This document shows, piece by piece, positions 1 to 7,806 of a stretch of DNA of 64,000 nucleotides (position 1 is the first letter of the stretch; each line of letters begins with the position of its first letter). Origin of the DNA: Lachnospiraceae oral taxon 107 str. F0167 (GTDB lineage: Bacteria; Bacillota; Clostridia; Lachnospirales; Lachnospiraceae); assembly GCA_000209465.1 (NCBI GenBank), contig GL890584.1, positions 124,001 through 188,000 on the forward strand, given 5' to 3'. Under the pieces are notes generated by a model. The model made no database searches and was not told where the DNA came from. It saw only the letters and a list, made by a program, of their open reading frames with translations. The position numbers were made by a program, and so were the translations under genes.

Positions 1-15
1 GTAATAAAAACAAAC

Positions 16-61
16 AGAGGTATGGGATATACTATAAATGATTAGTATATCCCATACCTCT
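16..61 (-). terminator. Rho-independent terminator of the first TlpA-like gene
   Basis: A perfect 18-bp inverted repeat (arms 16-33 and 44-61, 10-nt loop) lies just past the stop codon of the minus-strand thioredoxin lipoprotein. Read on the minus strand it is followed by a U-rich run (tgtttgttttta), the classic intrinsic terminator layout. The stem is long enough to act from either side. Confidence 0.85.
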
Positions 62-87
62 TTAATATTTTAGTTTATATTATCATA

Positions 88-708
88 TCAGCCTTGTTTA
101 GCCAATATTTCATCAACTATCTGTGTGAAACCTTCCAAATCTCTTGCACCCTGTATTCCACCGATTATATTTCCGTTTGAATCTATAAATACAGTGGTAG
201 GGAATGCCTGCAGACTCATTACAAAACCTTCCACATCTCCCTCAGGGATTATATTGTGATAAGTAACATTGTTCTTATCAAGTACTTCCTTTACAGCATC
301 AAAATCGCTTCCTGAATCCTGTGCTATTCCGACTACATTTACATTTTTTTCCTTCATGTTTTCATAAAGCTTTTGTAATTCCGGAATCTCATGAACACAT
401 GGACCACACCAGCTTCCCCATATATTCACAACAGTAAGCTTACTGTCTTTGAATATATCACTGCTTATTTCTTCACCTGCTACGGTTTTTGCATTAAACT
501 CAGGGAACTTTATATCTTCCTGCTCTGAGCTTGCCTGCTTGGAATCGGCTTCCTTAGATTCAGCCTGCTTTGTATCATCCTGCTTAGACTCAGCCTGCTG
601 TGACTGTGTACTTGCAGTATCATTTGAAGCTGTACCCTTTGCATTACAAGCACTTATAGAAGCTGCCATCATCAGTGCAAAACCCAAAACTAATATTTTC
701 TTTTTCAT
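88..708 (-). CDS. TlpA-family thiol-disulfide oxidoreductase lipoprotein (copy 1)
   Basis: A lipid-anchored thioredoxin-fold protein of 206 residues acting outside the membrane. Residues 1-21 form a lipoprotein signal ending in the lipobox ISAC (Cys21). Residues 22-65 are a low-complexity Ser/Lys/Gln/Asp tether with repeated SKQ-like units. From about 66 comes the TlpA/ResA fold with the redox motif WCGPC (Cys101, Cys104) and a cis-Pro motif AFPTTVF. The start has AAGGAG seven bases upstream. It is a close paralogue of the gene at 4088-4651 but has a longer tether. It has its own promoter and terminator. The fold is certain; the substrate is not visible, and reduction of partner cysteines using electrons from the nearby membrane Fe-S protein is an inference. 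Confidence 0.93.
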   Translation of the reverse strand: MKKKILVLGFALMMAASISACNAKGTASNDTASTQSQQAESKQDDTKQAESKEADSKQASSEQEDIKFPEFNAKTVAGEEISSDIFKDSKLTVVNIWGSWCGPCVHEIPELQKLYENMKEKNVNVVGIAQDSGSDFDAVKEVLDKNNVTYHNIIPEGDVEGFVMSLQAFPTTVFIDSNGNIIGGIQGARDLEGFTQIVDEILAKQG

Positions 709-736
709 ATTAACTCCTTATATAGTTTGTTTTCGT

Positions 737-770
737 ATTATATCATATCTTTATTAAAGCTGACATTAAA
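737..770 (-). promoter_or_regulatory. Promoter of TlpA copy 1 with direct-repeat element
   Basis: Read on the minus strand, a TATAAT -10 box sits at 737-742 and no good -35 hexamer is present. Instead TTTAAT occurs twice, 12 bp apart, just upstream. The whole block resembles those at 4686-4723 and 7763-7799, with the -10 in the same register. This is the weakest of the three matches (about 18 of 29 positions against the 7763 copy). Confidence 0.5.
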
Positions 771-869
771 AATATTTTAATTATCTTAAGAATCTATACT
801 AATTTTATATAGTATTTATAAATATTGCTTAATCCACTCAGGATGATCAAAGATTTTATTACATTCAAA

Positions 870-891
870 TAGGACCGCTTTTGCGATCCTA
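870..891 (-). terminator. Probable terminator after the wall-binding repeat protein
   Basis: A 9-bp stem (TAGGATCGC against GCGGTCCTA, one G-U pair) with a four-base loop lies 25 bases past the stop of the 917-3142 gene. The following minus-strand bases are only mildly U-rich, so termination strength is uncertain. Nothing else is visible between 771 and 869. Confidence 0.5.
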
Positions 892-916
892 TCGATATCA
901 TGCTATATAGTTTATA

Positions 917-3142
917 TTATTTTATCCATGCGCCGTCAAATCCGATTTTATATTCACCTACTTTTGTACTATATGCCATACTACCTTTTATATGACCTTT
1001 TTCAGTATTTTCATACATATAATACCATTTATCATTTATAAGTTTCCAACCGGTTGCCATATATCCCTGTTCATCAAAATAGTACCAGTTTTTTATACCG
1101 TTATAATCTATCTGTTTCCATGTTGATTTAGGATATGTTCCGTTTGGTTCCTTATACCACCATCCCTTTGCATCATTTATCCATGTGCCTGCAAGCGGTT
1201 TGTTATTGTTTTTTGCGCTTTTATCCTTTTTTGAATCTCTACCTGAACCTCTTCCTGAGCCTCCGCCTGAATTTCTTCCTTTTCTTCTTCCGCCTCCACT
1301 ATTGTCGGGCTTTTTAGGTACAGAAGGTGTAGCTTTGCCATGCGCTTTATTATCTTCTGAACCTGATTTGCCCGGCGTTAATATATCTGAAGGCTTTTTC
1401 TTTTCAGGCTGCTGCGGTATCTGAGGTTGTTTTTCAGGTGTTTGCGGTTTATTAGGCTTTTTTTCCGGAGTTTGATTTTGCTGCGGTTTATTTGGTTGTT
1501 TGTCCGGTGTTTGTGGTTGCTGTGGCTGCTGTGGTTGCTGCTGTGTTCCCGGTGTCTGCGGTTGTTGCTGTGTTCCCGGTATCTGTGGTTGTGGCTGCTG
1601 CTGTGTTCCCGGTGTCTGCGGTTGCTGTGGCTGCTGCTGTGTTCCCGGTGTCTGCGGTTGCTGTGGCTGCTGCTGTGTTCCCGGTGTCTGCGGTTGCTGT
1701 GGATTTGATTGTGCCGCTTTGACCTTTAGTACACCTCTTAATGCTGTACTTGCAGGCATATAATTATTTGTATAATTTATAGCTGCAGAAGTTGATATAT
1801 TAAACTCTCCAACGGATGTTCCATCCGTCCCCCATGTAAATGAAGGCATCTGCATAATCGCATCTTCTCTGTTATCCCCATTTGCAAGATTGCTTACATT
1901 ATAGTCTGAAAAATCATTTGGCAATGCTTCATTTACATTTATTTCCTTATCTGCCACTTCGACAGTTACAGATCTTTTATTTATAGTGAATTTCCCAAGA
2001 TTCACTTCAAGCTCGCCATAAGTAGGCGACAGCTTTGTTGTAACTTCATACTCTCCTGCATTTACAGGTTTATCACTGCTTATATTGCCCTGCTCGTCCT
2101 TATATTTGAATTCTATATTGCTATGATCAGGTGCTTCGAAATTATCGACTCCATGTCCGCTCTTATCATAAACAGCATCGGAAACATTTGGAAAATCTAT
2201 ATTCTCAACTGCTGCTTCATCAAGTACAATGCTTTCGCTTTCTCCATTACTGTTGGTATACCTTATAGCGGCTTTACCGTTCTCGCTTATCCACATAGCC
2301 TTTGTTTGAGAACCCGGATAAGTCAGTATATCCCTATTGTCATGTTCTGCAACATATCTTATCACCGGAGTACGATTATTATAAACTGTCTTGTTCCAGC
2401 ATATTATATTTGTTCTTTGTGTATCTATATCTACAATACTGTTTATTGTAGGTGGCGCCGCAAGCTCTATCACATCATTATTAGCCTTTATATCGGTAGC
2501 GTTTTTTTCACCGCAGGCTAACAAAGTTCCACCTGTTATACTGTGGTTTGTATCAGCTTTAGGCTGTATAATCAGAGCATTATCTGCTGCATAGTTTATT
2601 ATTGTTCCGCCGGTCATATTAAACTGACCTTTTCCGTTAAAGTTCACTGTAGGAGCACTTGCATGCTTTCCGCTTATAATTTCTCCACCCTTTATAGTGA
2701 AATTTGTATAACCGTTTATGTCTGTAGATGCAAGCGCTGAATGTGCTTCAGACCTCAGTGTTCCTGAAACCATTTCAAATTCTCCACCCGTTCCTGTTGA
2801 CTTTATCTTTAGCAATACATTTGCGGCTGATCCTGTAATACTTGCTTCCCATATAATCTTTTTTCCCTGAGGTATAATAATTTCTATACTGTTTGCGGTC
2901 GGTTCCATTTGTGCATTGCCGCTGACTCTTACAATATCATGAGACGCCAATGCATTTTCTATTGCTGTCTTTATATAAGAAGCCTTATCTGTTGTTCCTG
3001 CCGGAGGCGTTATATCCACATTATGTGCAACAACATCTGCCATAGCACTTATTTCAAACGGTGTTGTTATACCAAGCGGCATAGACGCCGCCAAACAACA
3101 TGCCAAAACTACACCCTTAAACTTAAATTGTTTCTTTTTCAT
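917..3142 (-). CDS. Secreted wall-binding protein with Pro/Gln tandem repeats
   Basis: A surface protein of 741 residues. A signal peptide covers about 1-38 (hydrophobic VVLACCLAASMPLG). Residues 40-230 are rich in GGT/GGE turns with short beta strands, like a right-handed beta-helix or autotransporter-like passenger. Residues 320-470 look like two Ig-like/MBG-type domains. Residues 475-570 are a PQQPQTPGTQQ-type repeat, followed by a basic, Gly-Arg-Ser-rich stretch. The last 85 residues are aromatic choline-binding-like repeats (GWWYKEPNG, NWYYFDEQGYMATGW, DKWYYMYEN). The second ATG is preferred because AAGGG lies 8 bases before it and only 2 before the first. Likely role: non-covalent anchoring to wall polysaccharide and adhesion (inferred). 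Confidence 0.85.
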   Translation of the reverse strand: MKKKQFKFKGVVLACCLAASMPLGITTPFEISAMADVVAHNVDITPPAGTTDKASYIKTAIENALASHDIVRVSGNAQMEPTANSIEIIIPQGKKIIWEASITGSAANVLLKIKSTGTGGEFEMVSGTLRSEAHSALASTDINGYTNFTIKGGEIISGKHASAPTVNFNGKGQFNMTGGTIINYAADNALIIQPKADTNHSITGGTLLACGEKNATDIKANNDVIELAAPPTINSIVDIDTQRTNIICWNKTVYNNRTPVIRYVAEHDNRDILTYPGSQTKAMWISENGKAAIRYTNSNGESESIVLDEAAVENIDFPNVSDAVYDKSGHGVDNFEAPDHSNIEFKYKDEQGNISSDKPVNAGEYEVTTKLSPTYGELEVNLGKFTINKRSVTVEVADKEINVNEALPNDFSDYNVSNLANGDNREDAIMQMPSFTWGTDGTSVGEFNISTSAAINYTNNYMPASTALRGVLKVKAAQSNPQQPQTPGTQQQPQQPQTPGTQQQPQQPQTPGTQQQPQPQIPGTQQQPQTPGTQQQPQQPQQPQTPDKQPNKPQQNQTPEKKPNKPQTPEKQPQIPQQPEKKKPSDILTPGKSGSEDNKAHGKATPSVPKKPDNSGGGRRKGRNSGGGSGRGSGRDSKKDKSAKNNNKPLAGTWINDAKGWWYKEPNGTYPKSTWKQIDYNGIKNWYYFDEQGYMATGWKLINDKWYYMYENTEKGHIKGSMAYSTKVGEYKIGFDGAWIK
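1498..1708. repeat. 36-bp tandem repeats encoding the Pro/Gln region
   Basis: Near-identical units of about 36 bp, built from TGTTCCCGGTGTCTGCGG plus GTTGCTGTGGCTGCTGCT-type halves, are reiterated with occasional shortened units. On the minus strand they encode QQPQQPQTPGTQ. The sequence is far more GC-rich than its surroundings. Such arrays are prone to slippage, so copy number may vary between strains. Confidence 0.85.
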
Positions 3143-3174
3143 TGTCATTTCCCTTATATAGTCTTTATTTTGTC

Positions 3175-3207
3175 ACAGATAAGCCTTTATTTCCAAGGCT
3201 TATCTGT
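3175..3207. terminator. Hairpin between the wall-binding protein and the Met-Pro-rich lipoprotein
   Basis: A perfect 11-bp inverted repeat (ACAGATAAGCC at 3175-3185, GGCTTATCTGT at 3197-3207) sits between two minus-strand genes. It lacks a U-run on the minus strand, so it may be a weak terminator, an mRNA end stabiliser, or an operator for the downstream gene. Confidence 0.4.
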
Positions 3208-3235
3208 ATATTCACTTACAATTCTTAGATATCTT

Positions 3236-4003
3236 TTACTTTAAAATAACCACTCTGTTTGTCTTTATCTTAGGCATTTCTGTACTTGTAGTTGTAATCA
3301 TAAAGTTCTCTGACCATAAAAGACATCTGTCTCCCTTTTTAATCTCGGAAAAATCCACTTCCTCGCCTGTTGATGCAAGCACAGGTTTTACAGATTTATC
3401 TACAGTCCATTTAGCATTGTTTAAAGTATCCAAAAGTTCAATACTGCCGTCTACTTCCTCAGCCTTTTCAATACCGTCTGTGTACATAGGCATATGGAAT
3501 CCCTCTTTTGCATTGGTAAGTACCACATATGAGTTTACCTGTGGAGGCATACTTGCCATATATTCAGGTGCTACCCATGCATAGATCTCATCTCCCTCCT
3601 TAGGTGCGTCACTTACAAGACCTGTAGCCATATCTACGAAATTCAAACCTGCAGGATCAAGTACCAGGTCAACTTCTTCAGGAACCTCATTTTCTTCCTT
3701 TGTATCTGTACTTTCACTGCTTTCTACCTCATTACTCACATATGATATTCTCTCTATGCGGATAACCTTGTCTGTAACCGACTTTACCTTTCCGTTTTCA
3801 GCGCCCGGTAAACTTGGCATATCATCAGGCATCTGTGCATCTGTTTCAATAGTCATTCCTGCCTGTCCTGCCTCTACACTCTCCGGCATAACACTCTCCG
3901 TCTCTGCTGTTTTTGTTTCAGCCGGTTTTGCATTACTTGTACATGCCATCAATAATGATGCGGCTGCCGCTGCCATAATAAGCTTTTTCAAATTCTTTTT
4001 CAT
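3236..4003 (-). CDS. Lipoprotein of unknown function, rich in Met-Pro motifs
   Basis: A 255-residue exported lipoprotein. The signal ends in LLMAC (Cys21). I do not recognise a family. The mature part opens with a Thr/Glu-rich tether (AETKTAETESVMPE), then a segment studded with Met-Pro pairs (QMPDDMPSLPG), an acidic stretch EESTDTKEENEVPEE-like, and a beta-rich C-terminal half with more Met motifs (YMASMPPQ, FHMPMY, TEMPKIK). AAAGGAG precedes the start. It lies between the two TlpA paralogues and probably follows TlpA copy 2 in one transcript. Methionine clusters outside the membrane could bind a soft metal or be oxidation-sensitive, which would fit the redox setting; this is inference only. 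Confidence 0.6.
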   Translation of the reverse strand: MKKNLKKLIMAAAAASLLMACTSNAKPAETKTAETESVMPESVEAGQAGMTIETDAQMPDDMPSLPGAENGKVKSVTDKVIRIERISYVSNEVESSESTDTKEENEVPEEVDLVLDPAGLNFVDMATGLVSDAPKEGDEIYAWVAPEYMASMPPQVNSYVVLTNAKEGFHMPMYTDGIEKAEEVDGSIELLDTLNNAKWTVDKSVKPVLASTGEEVDFSEIKKGDRCLLWSENFMITTTSTEMPKIKTNRVVILK

Positions 4004-4087
4004 ATCTATCTCCTTTATATTAATATTTTTATTATTTGAATATCACACTTCATACTCATAAATATCGCTACAACAAGCATTTCCCCA

Positions 4088-4651
4088 TTACATCTTGTTT
4101 AAAGCATCCTCAACTGCCTTTGTAAATGACTCAAGGTCTCTTCCGCCCTGTATTTTATCAACTATATTTCCTTCAGAGTCTACCAAAAAGGTACTTGGGA
4201 ATGCTTGAATACTCATTACAAAATCAGTAACAGCCCCCTCAGGTACTACATTCTGATAAGTAACTTTGTTCTTCTCCAAAATATCCTTTACCGCGTCCAT
4301 ATCTGTTCCGGCATCCTGTGCAAGTCCTACGACATTTACACCTTTATCCTTCATATTCTCATAAAGCTTTTGTAATTCAGGTATTTCAGCTACACATGGA
4401 CCGCACCAGCTTCCCCATACATTTACCACTGTCAACTTGTTGTCTTTAAACACATCGCTGCTTATATCCTCACCTGTTACTGTTTTTGCCTTAAACTCCG
4501 GAAACTTTTGAGACTTCTTATCTGTACTTGCCGCCGTACTTTCAGTCTTGGCATTTCCTCCGTCTTTTTCTGTACTGCTTTGACTTCCACAAGCTGTAGC
4601 ACTTGCCATCATCATCAAAGCAAAACCTAAAATCAATAATCTTTTTTTCAT
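4088..4651 (-). CDS. TlpA-family thiol-disulfide oxidoreductase lipoprotein (copy 2)
   Basis: A 187-residue paralogue of the gene at 88-708. Lipoprotein signal 1-21 ends in ATAC; a short Ser/Thr/Lys tether to about 48 leads into a thioredoxin-like fold with WCGPC (Cys83, Cys86) and AFPSTFLV holding the cis-proline. The start at 4651 is chosen over an upstream in-frame ATG at 4699 because AAGGAG lies at the right distance and the signal peptide then begins normally; the upstream ATG also falls inside the promoter. The two copies are nearly identical from the CXXC onward, so they arose by duplication and may differ mainly in reach from the membrane. Confidence 0.93.
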   Translation of the reverse strand: MKKRLLILGFALMMMASATACGSQSSTEKDGGNAKTESTAASTDKKSQKFPEFKAKTVTGEDISSDVFKDNKLTVVNVWGSWCGPCVAEIPELQKLYENMKDKGVNVVGLAQDAGTDMDAVKDILEKNKVTYQNVVPEGAVTDFVMSIQAFPSTFLVDSEGNIVDKIQGGRDLESFTKAVEDALNKM

Positions 4652-4685
4652 GTTTATTCTCCTTATGAATTTCTTTATCTTATGT

Positions 4686-4723
4686 CTATATACTAACATG
4701 GCTTTGGTTAAGCCTAAGTTAAG
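4686..4723 (-). promoter_or_regulatory. Promoter of TlpA copy 2 with CTTAAC direct repeats
   Basis: On the minus strand the block reads CTTAACTTAGGCTTAACC, giving two CTTAAC half-sites 11 bp apart, followed 11 bases later by a -10-like TAGTAT. No -35 consensus is present. Half-sites one helical turn apart next to a weak promoter are typical of activation by an OmpR/PhoB-type response regulator. It matches the element at 7763-7799 at about 28 of 37 positions. Confidence 0.6.
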
Positions 4724-4743
4724 ATTGATAAAACTATATCTTT

Positions 4744-5550
4744 TTAATATGCATAATTTGTTTTTGTTTTTAAAAGCTTATAGAGCATGGCTCCAAGCGG
4801 TAAAAACATGATTATTGTAAAAGCCACCCAGATCAAATTTGAGGTAAGCTCATATGTTGCCAAAGTGTTTATAGTTATATGTATTAAAATGGACCACCTG
4901 AGTTTTCTTGTCTTCATATATACAATACCTGATATCAGCCCCATAATAGTTGCATATACAGACTGTACAAATGATAAATGTATAATTCCGAACATCAGTG
5001 ATGAAACTATAAGTGCATATTTTGTATTCACTCTTTTTTCAAGGAAATTAAAAGTTACTCCTCTATAGATAATCTCCTCATTGATAGGTGCAAGAATTCC
5101 TGCAACCACCAGGCTTATAATAAACGATATGGTTGATTTATTTGCTGATGAGGCATTCAAATACTCCAGACTGCTCTTTATAAAACCTATATTTGACAGT
5201 GCCGTGTTTTTTAAAAACATTACCCATAATGTAGATATACCTCCAAAGGCTATACCTGCCATTATGCTGCACACCACTCCTGTCTTTATATCCCAATGTA
5301 CTTGTGCTTCCTCCTTATCCTTATTTATCCATTTAAAGAATATAATTGAATATACAAGAATTGATAAAGGATAAATCACCAGATAAATCCTGTCCATCTC
5401 CTGTGGCAGAGTCAACCAGTCAAGTACCGCATTTCCGGTCTTATTATAGGCAAAACCTAAACTGATCATCACAAGATCCGTAATCACAAAAAATATAAAT
5501 CCAAGTAAAACAGCTATAAATGTAGCCCATGCAATCTTTAGTATTTTCAT
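4744..5550 (-). CDS. CPBP-family intramembrane glutamic endopeptidase
   Basis: A 268-residue polytopic membrane protein of the CPBP (ABI/CAAX) family. The family signature is visible: EEIIYRG near residue 158 with its paired glutamates, FGIIHL near 188 and a later HITINTLA-like helix carrying the third catalytic histidine region. About seven to eight hydrophobic helices can be drawn. Family members cleave substrates within the membrane or mature and export peptides; the target is unknown. It follows the CXXC peptide gene by nine bases (GGGGGAAG as ribosome site) and so belongs to the Fe-S/sensor operon. A second family member lies at 26622-27461. Confidence 0.85.
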   Translation of the reverse strand: MKILKIAWATFIAVLLGFIFFVITDLVMISLGFAYNKTGNAVLDWLTLPQEMDRIYLVIYPLSILVYSIIFFKWINKDKEEAQVHWDIKTGVVCSIMAGIAFGGISTLWVMFLKNTALSNIGFIKSSLEYLNASSANKSTISFIISLVVAGILAPINEEIIYRGVTFNFLEKRVNTKYALIVSSLMFGIIHLSFVQSVYATIMGLISGIVYMKTRKLRWSILIHITINTLATYELTSNLIWVAFTIIMFLPLGAMLYKLLKTKTNYAY

Positions 5551-5559
5551 TTCTTCCCC

Positions 5560-5721
5560 CTATCCTATGCCTATACATTCAAGGCATATATTAACAGCTT
5601 TTTTTAATACCACCAGATGTTCATCTCTCATTACACCTGCAATAATCATTACCACACCTACTCCCAGCATAATATAAGGAAGTGCTTTATTCTTTTCCAA
5701 CTTTTTTAAAATCTCTTTCAT
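5560..5721 (-). CDS. CD1871A-type small membrane protein with CXXC motif
   Basis: A 53-residue protein: basic N-terminus (MKEILKKLEKNKALP), one membrane helix at about residues 15-31 (IMLGVGVVMIIAGV), and a short tail with CLEC at about 47-50. It matches what I know of the CD1871A family of CXXC peptides, which occur beside 4Fe-4S membrane proteins and TlpA-like proteins in clostridia. The start is four bases past the kinase stop, with AAAGG overlapping that stop, so the two are translationally coupled. The vicinal cysteines could relay electrons or carry a thiol exchange between the Fe-S protein and TlpA (inferred). Confidence 0.8.
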   Translation of the reverse strand: MKEILKKLEKNKALPYIMLGVGVVMIIAGVMRDEHLVVLKKAVNICLECIGIG

Positions 5722-5725
5722 ATTT

Positions 5726-6802
5726 TCATCCTTTAAAATCTATTATAAACTCTACAAAATCACCATCTACACTGTTTGCACTTATTCTGAATTTATGTCT
5801 GTCCAATATTTCCCTTACTATGGCAAGACCAAGACCGCTTCCACCGAATTTTTTAGCTCTGGACTTATCCACACAGTAAAAAGCTTCAAATATCTTTTCA
5901 AGACTCTCTTTCGGAATACTCTCTCCGTGATTTTTTATACTTAATAAATTATCTCCAAGCTTTATTTCTATAAATGCATTTTCCCTTGAATATCTTATGG
6001 CATTATGTACTATATTAAAGATAGCCTGCTTTATCAAAACTCTATCGGCATCTATAGCCATATTTTTATTATCACAAATAAACTCTATATTCTGATTTTT
6101 TTCTTTGATTTTATAATCTAAATCCTCGATTATCTCATTTATAATTTTATACAAATAAACCTTTTCAATATTTAAGCTCTCTTCATTACTTAAAAGCCTA
6201 AGTCCCACTACTATCGAGTTCATCATCTCGATCTGTCTGCCCACAACTTCCACAAAGTCTTTATAATCCTCTATCTGCGGCTCTTCATCCAGATTTAATA
6301 CCTCCAGATTTGCCCTTATGGCTGCTACTGGAGTCTTTAATTCATGGGCGGCATTTTGCGAAAACCTTTTTTGCCTTTCATAGGATTCCCTTATATTTCC
6401 AAGCATATGGTTGAAGGCATTTTGCAGATCACCCAATTCATCAGTGCTTTTTACTATATGTATATCATCATTAATTTTAGTGATATCAAGCTTTTTTATT
6501 TCTCTGCTGAATTTATTGAGCGGCATCAAAACCTTACCTACCACCCACCACATCAAAGCGGTTCCCGCGACGGAAAATATTATCAATGTATAAAGACTGT
6601 TAATCCTAAATACACGCTGTGCAATATCAAAATCAAAGGTAAAGCTCGCATCACTGTTAAAAGGTATATCCACATTATCGGGTATTATAAAAATATTGGA
6701 TGCACTTTCTATATTAAATAAGAATAACAACACCGAGATTACACAGAGCACCGCAGCTGTAAGTAATGTTACCTTTATTCTTATAGACAGTTTATTCCAC
6801 AT
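5726..6802 (-). CDS. Membrane sensor histidine kinase without an adjacent response regulator
   Basis: A 358-residue two-component kinase. Two membrane helices (about 10-30 and 85-108) flank a small extracytoplasmic loop of roughly 50 residues; a HAMP linker follows, then a HisKA domain with phospho-acceptor motif NAAHELKTP, then HATPase_c with the N box (FNIVHNAIRYS) and G boxes (GGSGLGLAIV). The ATG at 6802 is preferred: AGAGGATG precedes it, while the upstream GTG would increase overlap with the Fe-S gene. No receiver-domain protein is found anywhere in the window, which is unusual for this kinase class. Its place in the Fe-S/CXXC operon suggests it senses envelope redox state. Confidence 0.93.
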   Translation of the reverse strand: MWNKLSIRIKVTLLTAAVLCVISVLLFLFNIESASNIFIIPDNVDIPFNSDASFTFDFDIAQRVFRINSLYTLIIFSVAGTALMWWVVGKVLMPLNKFSREIKKLDITKINDDIHIVKSTDELGDLQNAFNHMLGNIRESYERQKRFSQNAAHELKTPVAAIRANLEVLNLDEEPQIEDYKDFVEVVGRQIEMMNSIVVGLRLLSNEESLNIEKVYLYKIINEIIEDLDYKIKEKNQNIEFICDNKNMAIDADRVLIKQAIFNIVHNAIRYSRENAFIEIKLGDNLLSIKNHGESIPKESLEKIFEAFYCVDKSRAKKFGGSGLGLAIVREILDRHKFRISANSVDGDFVEFIIDFKG

Positions 6803-7736
6803 TTGCACATCCTCTGCAACCACTCTTACAAGCTTTTACAGGAGCAGGCTTTTCTTCTTTTTTCTTTCCAAGACCTGCATATGTCATCACTAAAGCATCA
6901 TGTCTGCAGGCTGCAGTACATGCACCGCATCTGATACATTCCAAAGAGTTAGGATTAGCTCTTACATTTATATCCATCTTACATGATCTTTCACATAAGC
7001 CGCAGTTTACACATTTATCGGATACAAATTCCATCTTGTAAAATCCTATTTTATTAAAGAAGGAATAGAATGCTCCAAGCGGGCATATATATCTGCAAAA
7101 AGGTCTGTAAGTAAATATTGATAGTGCTACTATTACCGTTAATATGCTTAGTTTCCAAAAGAATAAAAATCCTATTGTATTTCTTAGTCCTTCATTTTTA
7201 GCAAGTAAAGGTAATGCTCCTCCAAGTGTTCCGGCAGGACATATCAATTTGCAAAAATACGGTGCTCCAAGCCCGAACTGATTTGTCAAAAACATAGGCA
7301 GCAGTATTACAAATACTAAAAGTATAACGAACTTTAGATATCTGAGCGGTCTGTCCACCTTTGCCGGTATTTTAAACTTCGGGGTAGGTATCTTATATAA
7401 AAGATCCTGTACAAAGCCGAAAGGACATAAAAGTCCGCATACCAGTCTGCCAAATAATGCTCCTATAAGTATCATTATTCCAAGTACATAATAGGATATG
7501 CTGAATTTTTTACTCCCTATTACCGCCTGTAATGAGCCAATCGGACAGGAACCTACCGCTCCCGGACATGAATAGCAGTTCAGTCCCGGAACACATGCCA
7601 CTTTTGTATTTCCCGTATATATCCTTCCCTCAAAAAAGCCCTTTAAATTCGCATTGGTAGCAAGGCTCGCCAATGCCTGTATAATATTTTTCTTCCTCTC
7701 TTGAAGCTTTGTATATTTATTCTCGAAGTATTTCAT
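6792..7736 (-). CDS. NapH/NosR-like membrane 4Fe-4S binding protein
   Basis: A 314-residue polytopic protein that carries electrons through or along the membrane. Cysteine motifs occur in order: CVPGLNCYSCPG near 48-58, CGLLCPFG, CKLICPAG, CRYICPLG on membrane-flanking loops (the CXXXCP pairs of the NapH/NosR/MauN group), then two ferredoxin-type clusters CVNCGLCERSC and CIRCGACTAAC near the C-terminus. A last CKSGCRGC tail adds three further cysteines. About five to six helices are visible. AGGAG precedes the start. In this setting it may feed electrons to the CXXC peptide and TlpA proteins outside the cell; partners are inferred from position only. Confidence 0.9.
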   Translation of the reverse strand: MKYFENKYTKLQERKKNIIQALASLATNANLKGFFEGRIYTGNTKVACVPGLNCYSCPGAVGSCPIGSLQAVIGSKKFSISYYVLGIMILIGALFGRLVCGLLCPFGFVQDLLYKIPTPKFKIPAKVDRPLRYLKFVILLVFVILLPMFLTNQFGLGAPYFCKLICPAGTLGGALPLLAKNEGLRNTIGFLFFWKLSILTVIVALSIFTYRPFCRYICPLGAFYSFFNKIGFYKMEFVSDKCVNCGLCERSCKMDINVRANPNSLECIRCGACTAACRHDALVMTYAGLGKKKEEKPAPVKACKSGCRGCANVE

Positions 7737-7762
7737 TTCTTGTCTCCTACAAATTTTCTTTT

Positions 7763-7799
7763 GTATATATTATCATGTTTTCGGTTAAGATAAAGTAAA
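7763..7799 (-). promoter_or_regulatory. Promoter of the Fe-S/kinase operon with direct-repeat element
   Basis: Minus-strand TTTAC and CTTAACC half-sites are spaced 11 bp apart and are followed by TAATAT in the -10 position. Sequence and spacing match the element upstream of TlpA copy 2. The kinase encoded in this operon could therefore act, through a remote regulator, on its own promoter and on both TlpA promoters (inferred). Confidence 0.6.
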
Positions 7800-7806
7800 T
7801 TTTTTT

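Noticed and set aside
1500-1763. Plus-strand frame rich in Cys and Gly (repeated GCCGCC units)
   Set aside because: It is the reverse of the Pro/Gln tandem repeats of the minus-strand surface protein, with no ribosome site.
4652-4699. Sixteen-residue N-terminal extension of TlpA copy 2
   Set aside because: It would place basic residues before the signal peptide, has no ribosome site and covers the -10 region of its promoter.
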